Of a stretch of 5,384 nucleotides of DNA, positions 1-5,384 are shown one piece after another; position 1 is the stretch's first letter, and every line of letters starts with the position of its first letter. The notes beneath the pieces are model-generated. The model was not told the origin of the DNA, searched no databases, and saw nothing but the letters and a program-made list of their open reading frames with translations. Source of the DNA: JAKBCQ01 sp021807585. Its GTDB lineage: Bacteria > Planctomycetota > Planctomycetia > Isosphaerales > Isosphaeraceae. Location: assembly GCA_027325115.1 (NCBI GenBank), contig DAHWFG010000549.1:1-5384 (forward strand). Reading direction: 5' to 3'. Both the position numbers and the translations under genes were made by a program.

Positions 1-1
1 G

Positions 2-2107
2 GCCGCGACCTCCGAGATGATCGAGGCGATTCTAATCCATGAATTTGCGCACATCAAGCGAAATGATTATTTCTGGAACATTTTGCTTCGTTTCGCGATC
101 GCGGCGCACTGGCTCAACCCGTTCGTTTGGCTCGCTCGAAAGCTCACCGAGACGCTCCGCGAGCAGGCGTGCGACGATTTTTGCGTCTTTTGGCTGGGAA
201 GTTCCGAGGCGTACCGCGCGACGTTGCTTGAAGTGGCGACGGGACTGGCGCGGCGAAGATGGGAGACGATCGGCATGGCGATGACACGTACGAGTAAGCT
301 TGCGCGTCGATTGGATTCGATCGAAGGCTCGATCGGAACCGAATCGTGCGTTCCCGGACGGCTGACGAAAATCGGAGCGGCGTGCGCGGTCGCGGTCGCG
401 ATCGTCTTCGCGGGAGCGTTCCGCGCGGAACCATCGCGCGCCGACGACGAAAGCAGAACATCCAAGAATCAACAGATAACGAGTCAATCCGAATCGTCCG
501 GCGCGGCCAAGCCCTCGGCGCCCTCTGAAAAAAAACAAGCGGACGAACCCGAATCGCCCGCGGAGAAAAAAACCGCCGACGAACCCGCGGCGGCGGACGT
601 CAAAAAGCCCGCGGCGGCGGACGTCAAAAAGCCCGCGGCGGATCCCGCAAAAAAGCAAAACGTCGTCGATTCGGCCAAATCCGAGCCGCCGCTCGAAGTC
701 ACGGTGACGCGGCTTCGGCGTCATAACGCGAGCGGACCCTATTTTCTCGAATGTAAACTTGTCGCATCGAGTCCGATTTCGATTTACGCCAAGGTCGGCG
801 GGATCGTCGCCGCCGGCACGCTTGTCGATTCGGGAAAACGCGTGAAAAAAGGGGACTTGCTCGCCGAATTGAAGGTCGATGTGGACGACCGCATCGAGAT
901 CGCGCAGCGCAAATTCGAACTCGCCAAGCTTCGACTTCGCAAGGCCGATTCGTCGGCCAAGGCCGCCTCGGCTGCGCTTCAGGCGAAAAAAGCGGCGATT
1001 ATCGAGGCTGAGTCCGCGGTGAAGCAAGCCGAGGAACAGAAGGTGTTGAATGAGAAATTGTATGCACACATTAAAGAAATGAAGTTCAAAGAAGCGGCCT
1101 CTCAATCATCGGTCGACGACGCGAAATCAAAATTCTTGATCGCATCGTCCGAGGTGGAAGCGGCCAAGGCGCGGGTGAATTTCGCGAAATCGAGCGCGTC
1201 GGAATACGAATCGCTCGAGGAGGGTTCTCGAACCGATCAAATGACCGCCGAGATTGAACTCGTTGAAGCGAAATCGGAACTCGCGAATTTACGGGCGAAG
1301 AAAGACGCGGGTAAACTCCTGTCTCCGATCGACGGAGTCGTGCTCAAGCGAAACGTTCACGAGGGGGATCGCGTCGACGCGGACAAGGGTGAACCGTTGT
1401 TCGTCGTCTCGTCCGCGGATCATCTGACGGGTACGGCTTCGATGCCGCAAAATTACGCCGATCAACTCGACGTCGGCGATCCGATCGATGTCGAGTTATA
1501 TTCGCCGAGAAAAACGATTCGAACCAAAGTGAGTCGGATCGATTACGCTTTCGACGAGAAAACTCGCACCATCGGCTTCGAATTCGACTTGCCGAATCCC
1601 GACGGTAGGCTCCGTCCCGGAATGACGGGATCGCTATCGATATTCCTCAACATCTACAGTAACGTTCTCATCGTCCCGAGTTACTGCGTCTTCGAGGAAC
1701 ACGAATTGTTAGATGTTAACCTGCATTCGCGGCCGGTGAAGCACCCCCAATATGTGGTGGTACGCGTATCCGACGGCAAGGCTTCGCTCGTGCATGTCGG
1801 AACTCAGATCAACGCGCTTTGGAGCGACGGCAAGTTTTCGTGCATCATGCCCCAAGGAGACGATTTGAATGAAGGGGATGCGATCGCGGTTTTCCCGAAC
1901 GTCGAAATCAATCAATCAGGGTTGCACGTTATGGATGGTGATCTTATCTTGAATCTGATTCGATATGTTTCTCCGCACGATTTTCCGAGGATGACGGGAT
2001 CGGTCTTTATGCCGAGGATTGAAAATGGAACTCGCGTGAAGATCAAGGAAGAGATCAAAAACGACGAGATCAAGCGGCGATTCTTTCCGGAGGGGAACAT
2101 GAATTAA
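2..2107 (+). CDS. M56 (BlaR1/MecR1-type) membrane metallopeptidase fused to a HlyD/RND-type periplasmic adaptor (5' partial)
   Basis: The reading frame is open to the left edge, so the N-terminus is missing; the ATG at 17 lies inside the conserved peptidase core and is not the true start. Counting from that Met: the zinc motif HEFAH is at 8-12, REQACDD (Glu49 as likely third zinc ligand) at 48-54, and a hydrophobic helix at about 118-135, matching the last membrane span of BlaR1. A Lys/Glu/Pro/Ala-rich linker covers 139-222. Then come the first half of a lipoyl-like domain (about 250-285), a long Ala/Lys/Glu-rich coiled-coil hairpin (about 290-430), the second lipoyl half (LLSPIDGVVLKRNVHEGD, 434-451), a beta-barrel region (about 470-545, with RPGMTGSLSI) and a C-terminal domain to 696. 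In BlaR1 the peptidase cleaves a BlaI-type repressor after an external domain senses ligand; here the external part is an adaptor of the kind that bridges inner-membrane pumps to TolC. The substrate and partner pump are not visible. The domain calls are strong, the joint function is inferred. Confidence 0.88.
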   Translation, partial: AATSEMIEAILIHEFAHIKRNDYFWNILLRFAIAAHWLNPFVWLARKLTETLREQACDDFCVFWLGSSEAYRATLLEVATGLARRRWETIGMAMTRTSKLARRLDSIEGSIGTESCVPGRLTKIGAACAVAVAIVFAGAFRAEPSRADDESRTSKNQQITSQSESSGAAKPSAPSEKKQADEPESPAEKKTADEPAAADVKKPAAADVKKPAADPAKKQNVVDSAKSEPPLEVTVTRLRRHNASGPYFLECKLVASSPISIYAKVGGIVAAGTLVDSGKRVKKGDLLAELKVDVDDRIEIAQRKFELAKLRLRKADSSAKAASAALQAKKAAIIEAESAVKQAEEQKVLNEKLYAHIKEMKFKEAASQSSVDDAKSKFLIASSEVEAAKARVNFAKSSASEYESLEEGSRTDQMTAEIELVEAKSELANLRAKKDAGKLLSPIDGVVLKRNVHEGDRVDADKGEPLFVVSSADHLTGTASMPQNYADQLDVGDPIDVELYSPRKTIRTKVSRIDYAFDEKTRTIGFEFDLPNPDGRLRPGMTGSLSIFLNIYSNVLIVPSYCVFEEHELLDVNLHSRPVKHPQYVVVRVSDGKASLVHVGTQINALWSDGKFSCIMPQGDDLNEGDAIAVFPNVEINQSGLHVMDGDLILNLIRYVSPHDFPRMTGSVFMPRIENGTRVKIKEEIKNDEIKRRFFPEGNMN
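584..642 (+). repeat. 24-bp in-frame tandem repeat in the linker
   Basis: Two identical 24-base units (584-607 and 608-631) are followed by an 11-base partial third (632-642). Each full unit encodes the eight residues PAAADVKK, so a copy-number change would lengthen or shorten the periplasmic linker without breaking the frame. It lies between the membrane helix and the adaptor module of the fusion protein. The identity at DNA level suggests recent slippage. Confidence 0.9.
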
Positions 2108-2176
2108 TGCGATTTAGATTGCGTACCGATTTTGTGATTGACAAGTTAAAATAATCATCGAGCTCGGCGAATTGCG

Positions 2177-2224
2177 TCGCCCGATCGCGATCATTGATTT
2201 GATCGCGACCGGGCGATTGTTTTT
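2177..2224 (+). terminator. Rho-independent terminator after the fusion gene
   Basis: A 17-base left arm (2177-2193) pairs with 2200-2216 around a 6-base loop, with a single A/C mismatch, and is followed by TTGTTTTT (2217-2224). It lies 70 bases past the stop codon of the M56-adaptor gene. It should end that transcript and insulate the downstream XRE-ImmA/PIN unit. Confidence 0.88.
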
Positions 2225-2238
2225 GATGCGAGATTCGA

Positions 2239-2260
2239 AGCATCGGGGTATATCGATGCT
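2239..2260. repeat. Short inverted repeat upstream of the XRE-ImmA gene
   Basis: AGCATCG (2239-2245) and CGATGCT (2254-2260) form a perfect 7-bp dyad around 8 bases. No T-run follows, so it is not an obvious terminator. It could be an operator for the neighbouring XRE-type protein, but it is some 250 bases before the chosen start and could be chance. Confidence 0.3.
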
Positions 2261-2508
2261 AAATCCTCGCTCTTCCGCTCATTGCTCGAACGTCTGCTCG
2301 ATCGTCGCTGATGTTTCCTGTTTCTTCGCGTTATCGTGACGGTATTGACTTTTGAATGCTCAGTCGCCGCGCTCTTGTCAAAGTTTTGATCGTTTTGTAC
2401 GATAAAGGAACGATTCGCATTCCGGGCGCCCAATATTTTGAGCATGGAGACGGTTCCGGCGTTCGCCTTTTCGTTCGAATAAACCTTATTCAAGATCGAT
2501 ATTCAAAA

Positions 2509-3654
2509 ATGAGTCTCGACGATTCCGATCTGATTGGTCGAATGATCCGTTCGCGGCGAGAGTCGATCGCGATGACCGTGGCCGAGCTCGCGAAAGCTGT
2601 CGGCGTTAGCCGAAACACGATCACGAACTATGAGACGGGGAAGACGAATCCGAAGACTAACGAATTGAGTAAGATCGCTTCGGCGTTGGGATCGACTCTC
2701 CAGGAGTTGATCGGACATACGGAAATCGAACCCGAGCCTCGATTCGCGTTTCGGGCTCATCAAAAGACGCATCGGAACCCCTCGGTTCTTGCGACGGCTC
2801 GATCGCTCTTACGATCGTATCAAGAAATCGAAAGAATTCGTGGCGTTAATCCTCGTGACGGTATCGAAACCTTCCTTCAGCACTTTGATGAACCAATCAG
2901 TGAAAGGGCGATAGAATCGCTCGCCGAAAAAGTTCGCGAATCGAGCGGATTGGTCGATCAGGGACCGCTCAATATCGCCGGGGTTCTTGAAGGGCTTGGG
3001 GTTCGCTGTCTCTTCTTCAAGGATGATTTTCAAGGACTCGACGGTGTGAGCGTCGTTCAGGGAGGTATGAAATTGATTATGCTCCCCGATCGTGATTACG
3101 GAATCGAGCGCGTGATATTTAGCGCGGCTCATGAACTGGGGCATCTTGTGCTACATCCCTGGATCTTCTCTTCCGACCAGATAGCTGACGGTGATTCGTC
3201 GAGGGATTACGAAAAAGAAGCGAACGTCTTCGCCGGTTCTTTTCTCGTCCCCAGCTACGACATCAGTTTGAAATGGCGCGATGAAAAATTAAACGAGCTC
3301 GATTTGATCGATTCCCTCTTGCTTCTCAAACAATCGTTTTTTGTGAGTATCCATTGCCTCTATTATCGGTTGAAAGATCTAGGTCTTGTGGAATCCGAAC
3401 GACCTTTTCTAATCAATAACATAAAGAATCGTCTGGGAATCCGTGGCGCAGCGAAAATGAAAGATCTGGAACCCGAACCGATCGCGAGCGTTTCGTTCAA
3501 TAAAAACACACGGTTCGAGCGACTCGTGCGATCGGCTTTGCTGCTTGATGAAATAAGCGTGTCGAAGGTCGCCGAACTTTTGAGAATCCCCTTGGAGGAT
3601 GCGATCCGTGCCTCGACGACCTGGCGACGGAATGAAAAGCTATTGGCACGATGA
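2509..3654 (+). CDS. XRE-family HTH and ImmA/IrrE zinc-metallopeptidase protein (antitoxin/regulator-like)
   Basis: 381 aa from the ATG at 2509, chosen because the HTH begins about nine residues later as is usual in this family; the frame extends upstream to 2356, and there is no clear ribosome binding site at 2509. Residues about 9-68 form an XRE/Cro helix-turn-helix (TVAELAKAVGVSRNTITNYETG). Residues about 150-290 are the ImmA/IrrE (COG2856) peptidase: zinc motif HELGH at 208-212, third ligand probably Glu237 in YEKEANVFAGSFLVP, and the typical VSIHCLYYRLKDLGLV at 279-294. The last 45 residues contain ISVSKVAELLRIPLEDA, which resembles the helical tail of UPF0175-type antitoxins. ImmA-type proteases in mobile elements cleave repressors, and XRE-ImmA fusions often sit beside toxin genes. 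It overlaps the PIN gene by 23 bases, implying co-transcription. Likely role: DNA-binding autoregulator and control partner of the PIN protein, in the cytoplasm. The role is inferred; the domains are clear. Confidence 0.9.
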   Translation: MSLDDSDLIGRMIRSRRESIAMTVAELAKAVGVSRNTITNYETGKTNPKTNELSKIASALGSTLQELIGHTEIEPEPRFAFRAHQKTHRNPSVLATARSLLRSYQEIERIRGVNPRDGIETFLQHFDEPISERAIESLAEKVRESSGLVDQGPLNIAGVLEGLGVRCLFFKDDFQGLDGVSVVQGGMKLIMLPDRDYGIERVIFSAAHELGHLVLHPWIFSSDQIADGDSSRDYEKEANVFAGSFLVPSYDISLKWRDEKLNELDLIDSLLLLKQSFFVSIHCLYYRLKDLGLVESERPFLINNIKNRLGIRGAAKMKDLEPEPIASVSFNKNTRFERLVRSALLLDEISVSKVAELLRIPLEDAIRASTTWRRNEKLLAR

Positions 3655-4144
3655 CGCGCTCTTCGATAGCTGCGCAATCATCTCGCTCGATAAGATTTTT
3701 CAGGAGTTTCCCTCGATGAACGGATTCTTCCGAGCGATAAGCGTATTGGAAGGTTCGTTCGAGGAGGATCGAATCGATCCCGCAACGCAAGATCGTATGA
3801 ACAAGCAAAACATTGTGATTGTTTCTCCTCCAGACCCTTCGGTTTTCGTCGAGATCTCCCGCAAGATCGGTCGATCGGAATCGGCGAGAAAAGATCAAAT
3901 ACGATTATCACAGGTTGATAATAAAATACTAATATCATCGATTTGGAAGTATAAAAAAGTGGTTACGGCGGATCGCCGATTAGCCGAGAGGCTCGTCAAG
4001 CATAAATCGAGCGTGAGGAACCTCGCGATCATTCGTTCGAGATCTCGTCGAGACGCACGAAATATCTCTAAACTTATGTATGCATATCTTTCGTCATCTC
4101 TCTCGATGTTACGAGGATCATCTTGGAACGTCGGAACCCGATGA
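3632..4144 (+). CDS. PIN-domain protein, predicted ribonuclease toxin
   Basis: 170 aa from the ATG at 3632, a start that places the first PIN strand (ALFDSCAIISL) nine residues in; an ATG at 3599 is also in frame. PIN domains are Mg2+-dependent RNases whose active site is three or four acidic residues. Here these are Asp12 in FDSCAI, Glu40 in SVLEGSF, Asp96 in SQVDNKILISS and Asp114 in VVTADRRLAERL, in the right order and spacing, so the enzyme looks intact. A basic Ser/Arg-rich tail follows. The gene starts inside the XRE-ImmA gene (23-base overlap), which points to translational coupling, as in toxin-antitoxin pairs. I place it in the broad PIN superfamily rather than a named subfamily; sequence around the acidic residues is not close to textbook VapC. 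Toxin activity is inferred from fold and context. Confidence 0.8.
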   Translation: MKSYWHDDALFDSCAIISLDKIFQEFPSMNGFFRAISVLEGSFEEDRIDPATQDRMNKQNIVIVSPPDPSVFVEISRKIGRSESARKDQIRLSQVDNKILISSIWKYKKVVTADRRLAERLVKHKSSVRNLAIIRSRSRRDARNISKLMYAYLSSSLSMLRGSSWNVGTR

Positions 4145-4200
4145 AAATGATCTCAAAAGTTATAAGTTTCCCTGAAACCGGCGGGATATCGATCGACTAA
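4141..4200 (+). CDS. Possible 19-aa ORF overlapping the PIN stop (ATGA)
   Basis: The ATG at 4141 overlaps the TGA of the PIN gene and opens a 19-codon frame (MKMISKVISFPETGGISID) ending in TAA at 4198-4200. GGAA sits only four bases upstream of the ATG. The overlap is the pattern of translational coupling, but ATGA overlaps arise by chance and the peptide resembles nothing I know. It could equally be untranslated trailer. Confidence 0.15.
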   Translation: MKMISKVISFPETGGISID

Positions 4201-4303
4201 GTTATACACTATCAGTGCTCGAGGGTCGGCGGAGTTCGATTCGGATGAATAAGCAGGATAGACGTTTAACCGATCGATCGATTATTAGGGATTAACCTTC
4301 CGC

Positions 4304-4332
4304 TTGCCGGAATCGGCGGGATCGGATAAGAT
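4304..4332 (+). promoter_or_regulatory. Candidate promoter of the Cys-rich gene
   Basis: TTGCCG (4304-4309) and TAAGAT (4327-4332) are separated by 17 bases, a sigma70-like arrangement with four of six consensus bases in each box. The predicted transcription start would fall almost at the ATG (4339), implying a leaderless or nearly leaderless message. This fits the lack of a well-placed ribosome binding site. The match is moderate and may be chance. Confidence 0.35.
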
Positions 4333-4338
4333 GACATT

Positions 4339-4854
4339 ATGGATAAAATACGCGGGCCGAGAATCACCGTTTCGCTTGGAATCGTTGCATTCGCGGCGAT
4401 TGCGATCTTATGCGCGTTCGGCGGATCGTCTTCGGCGGCGGAAGTCCGTTCGACCCGGGTCGATGCCGCGCAAGGCGTGATGGATTGCTGCGTTCGACCT
4501 TCGACCGCGTGCTGCTGCTGCCCCGCGATATCGGCGAAGGTTTTGAACGATCAAGCGATCGACCGGCGCGACGCCGCATTACAGACGAACTCGAAGAAGG
4601 CGATCGTCACCGTCGACGCATCCAAGCCTGCAACGCCGCCGTGCGGATGTTTGTCTCGGACCCCGGGCGAGGAACCGAAGCCGACGCGTCCCGATTCCAC
4701 GGCGCGACGAACTTCTACCGAACCGGTCGGTTCAACATTTGTGATTGTTCGACCCGCGCCCATTTACACTTTTGGTTCCGACCTTTCATCTCGGATCCCG
4801 CTCTTAGGTTCCCTCCCCGAGCCGTTTTTGCGCTCAACTCATCTCCTTATTTGA
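4339..4854 (+). CDS. Exported cysteine-rich protein, putative metal-related, unknown function
   Basis: 171 aa. Residues 1-34 look like a Sec signal peptide: basic start (MDKIRGPR), hydrophobic core about 9-27, and an SSSAA-E cleavage site near 34/35. It is probably not a lipoprotein, since the Cys at 25 is preceded by ILC and lacks a lipobox. The mature part has eight cysteines in clusters: CC at 50-51, CCCC at 58-61 and CGC at 102-104. A Thr/Pro/Arg/Lys-rich stretch (105-130) and a Pro-rich hydrophobic C-terminus (STFVIVRPAPIY onward) follow. I do not recognise the family. Cys clusters in an exported protein directly upstream of a CusB-like adaptor suggest thiol-based binding or sensing of a soft metal such as copper or silver, but that is inference. 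An overlapping frame at 4410-4865 is a shadow; the signal peptide supports this one. Confidence 0.65.
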   Translation: MDKIRGPRITVSLGIVAFAAIAILCAFGGSSSAAEVRSTRVDAAQGVMDCCVRPSTACCCCPAISAKVLNDQAIDRRDAALQTNSKKAIVTVDASKPATPPCGCLSRTPGEEPKPTRPDSTARRTSTEPVGSTFVIVRPAPIYTFGSDLSSRIPLLGSLPEPFLRSTHLLI

Positions 4855-4978
4855 TCATTTTATAATACGACTGTCCCCGACCGACCGAAACGTTCGTCGC
4901 CGCGGTTTTGCGCCCCGAGCGATTGTTCACGATCGGCTCAGTCGTACCCTCGTCTCTTGATTTCACGGTCGCGTTTCC

Positions 4979-5081
4979 TCGCTCCGCCGACCCGTTCGGG
5001 GTTCGATCGGATCGACTCGAGCGCATGTAGAGCCCCGCGCGACGGACGGTTCGCCGATTCTCGACGGGCTCGGCGGAGCGA
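4979..5081. repeat. Long-range inverted repeat
   Basis: TCGCTCCGCCGA (4979-4990) is perfectly complementary to TCGGCGGAGCGA (5070-5081), a 12-bp GC-rich arm pair enclosing 79 bases. Those bases contain a second, nested 7-bp stem (4998-5004/5030-5036). The nesting suggests an RNA fold closed by the outer stem, or the remnant of a mobile element. No transposase is present and no T-run follows the right arm. Confidence 0.5.
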
Positions 5082-5102
5082 AGAACCGCGATCGAAGCGA
5101 CC

Positions 5103-5157
5103 TGAATTATTCACGATGAATTTGATAGAATAATTATGATATTATTAGGCTATTAGC
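5103..5157 (+). promoter_or_regulatory. A+T-rich upstream region of the adaptor gene, with dyad
   Basis: This stretch contrasts sharply with the GC-rich flanks. It contains the dyad AATTATT (5105-5111)/AATAATT (5129-5135), and -10-like boxes TATGAT (5135-5140) and TATTAT (5140-5145). A -35 is unclear: TTCACG at 5110-5115 would be 19 bases from TATGAT. AGG at 5147-5149 is a weak ribosome binding site eight bases before the ATG. It is probably promoter and operator for the efflux adaptor; which boxes are used cannot be told. Confidence 0.45.
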
Positions 5158-5384
5158 ATGAATACGAACAAATCGACGGATCAAGGCGAAAATCGCCTTT
5201 CGCGGTGGAAACAATTCCGGCTCGTCGTCAAGGTCGTCGAGCTTCGGCTTCGATTCATCGCGATCCTCGCGATCACGGGGCTTACGTTCGCTTACTGGGA
5301 TACGATCTGGAATTATGTGGATAAGTGGAATCGTGAGAAGTCGGCGAGTCGACATGTCGCGTCGGTCGACGTCGAATACTACTG
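5158..5384 (+). CDS. N-terminus of a CusB/CzcB-like heavy-metal RND efflux adaptor (3' partial)
   Basis: 75 complete codons plus two bases run off the right edge without a stop. The first 32 residues are charged and cytoplasmic in character, followed by one membrane anchor (about 33-46, FIAILAITGLTFAYW). The segment WDTIWNYVDKWNRE (47-60) is a pattern I associate with planctomycete-type RND metal-efflux adaptors. The visible end reads SVDVEYY and the next codon begins TG; a Cys there would give EYYC, the usual entry to the heavy-metal-binding domain (YxCPMHP) at the front of CusB-like proteins. Such adaptors link a CusA/CzcA pump to an outer-membrane TolC-type channel and export copper, silver or zinc-group ions. 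The Cys-rich exported protein upstream fits this. The assignment rests on a short N-terminus and memory of the family. Confidence 0.6.
   Translation, partial: MNTNKSTDQGENRLSRWKQFRLVVKVVELRLRFIAILAITGLTFAYWDTIWNYVDKWNREKSASRHVASVDVEYY

Larger units (their letters stand above)
2108..2508. other. Intergenic region between the fusion gene and the XRE-ImmA gene
   Basis: About 400 bases without a convincing gene. It holds the terminator at 2177-2224 and a small hairpin at 2239-2260. The remainder, up to the chosen ATG at 2509, presumably carries the promoter of the XRE-ImmA/PIN unit, but I see no well-spaced consensus -35/-10 pair. The frame of the XRE-ImmA gene stays open back to an ATG at 2356. 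That 51-codon extension is basic and matches no domain I recognise, so I treat it as leader. Confidence 0.6.
4855..5157. other. Non-coding, structure-prone gap between the Cys-rich gene and the efflux adaptor
   Basis: About 300 bases with no credible gene on either strand. A perfect -10 hexamer TATAAT lies at 4861-4866, without a good -35. Dyads include a 7-bp stem with one bulge and an 8-base loop (4917-4923 with 4932-4939), a 7-bp stem (4998-5004 with 5030-5036, one G-T wobble), and the larger inverted repeat listed separately. The last 55 bases are strongly A+T-rich. It could be a long 5' leader of the adaptor gene, a small RNA, or decayed sequence. Confidence 0.5.

Noticed and set aside
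584..642. CRISPR-like tandem repeat
   Set aside because: Units are directly adjacent with no spacers and lie in frame inside a coding sequence.
32..1105. Long antisense open frame (357 codons) opposite the M56-adaptor gene
   Set aside because: Its translation is Arg/Phe-rich low-complexity sequence mirroring the real gene, while the + strand frame carries clear peptidase and adaptor motifs.
2356..2508. N-terminal extension of the XRE-ImmA gene from the ATG at 2356
   Set aside because: The 51 residues match no domain and XRE-ImmA proteins usually start just before the HTH; the ATG at 2509 fits better, though the extension is not excluded.
3599..3631. Earlier in-frame start for the PIN gene
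   Set aside because: It would add 11 residues (MRSVPRRPGDG) before the first PIN strand and enlarge the overlap; 3632 gives a more typical N-terminus.
4166..4178. Hairpin GTTTC-CCT-GAAAC as terminator of the PIN operon
   Set aside because: The stem is only five base pairs and no T-run follows.
4410..4865. Overlapping + strand frame of 151 codons
   Set aside because: It is Arg-rich with no domain or signal peptide, and overlaps the frame at 4339-4854, which has a proper signal peptide and clustered cysteines.
4979..5081. Insertion-sequence remnant bounded by the 12-bp inverted repeat
   Set aside because: Only 103 bases in all, no transposase fragment and no target-site duplication seen; kept only as a structural repeat.

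Overview
The window looks like a chromosomal stretch from a moderately GC-rich bacterium, most likely a planctomycete. Three things suggest this: an M56 (BlaR1-type) metallopeptidase fused to an efflux-adaptor module, a CusB-like adaptor start with a long cytoplasmic lead before its membrane anchor, and weak or absent Shine-Dalgarno sequences before most starts. The assignment is inference from protein style; there is no rRNA or other marker gene here. All recognisable genes are on the + strand.

Layout. (1) 2-2107: the 3' part of a large gene, open at the left edge. It encodes the zinc-peptidase core of an M56 membrane protein, a last membrane helix, a low-complexity Lys/Pro/Ala/Glu linker with a tandem repeat, and then a HlyD/RND-type periplasmic adaptor. 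A strong intrinsic terminator follows (2177-2224). (2) 2509-4144: a compact two-gene unit. The first gene encodes an XRE helix-turn-helix plus ImmA/IrrE zinc-peptidase protein. The second overlaps it by 23 bases and encodes a PIN-domain protein with all four expected acidic residues. It reads as a toxin-antitoxin or defence-type module in which the protease/DNA-binding protein controls the nuclease. A 19-codon ORF overlaps the PIN stop codon. (3) 4339-5384: a gene for an exported, cysteine-rich small protein, then about 300 bases of non-coding, structure-prone DNA, then the start of a CusB/CzcB-like heavy-metal efflux adaptor that runs off the right edge.

How the parts may work together. The right-hand pair (Cys-rich exported protein and RND adaptor) suggests a copper/silver-type metal export locus continuing outside the window. 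The left-hand fusion joins a signalling-peptidase architecture to an adaptor domain, placing a transport module where BlaR1 carries its antibiotic sensor. The central XRE-ImmA/PIN module is independent of both flanks, being separated from the left gene by a terminator. It is the best candidate for an under-described system.
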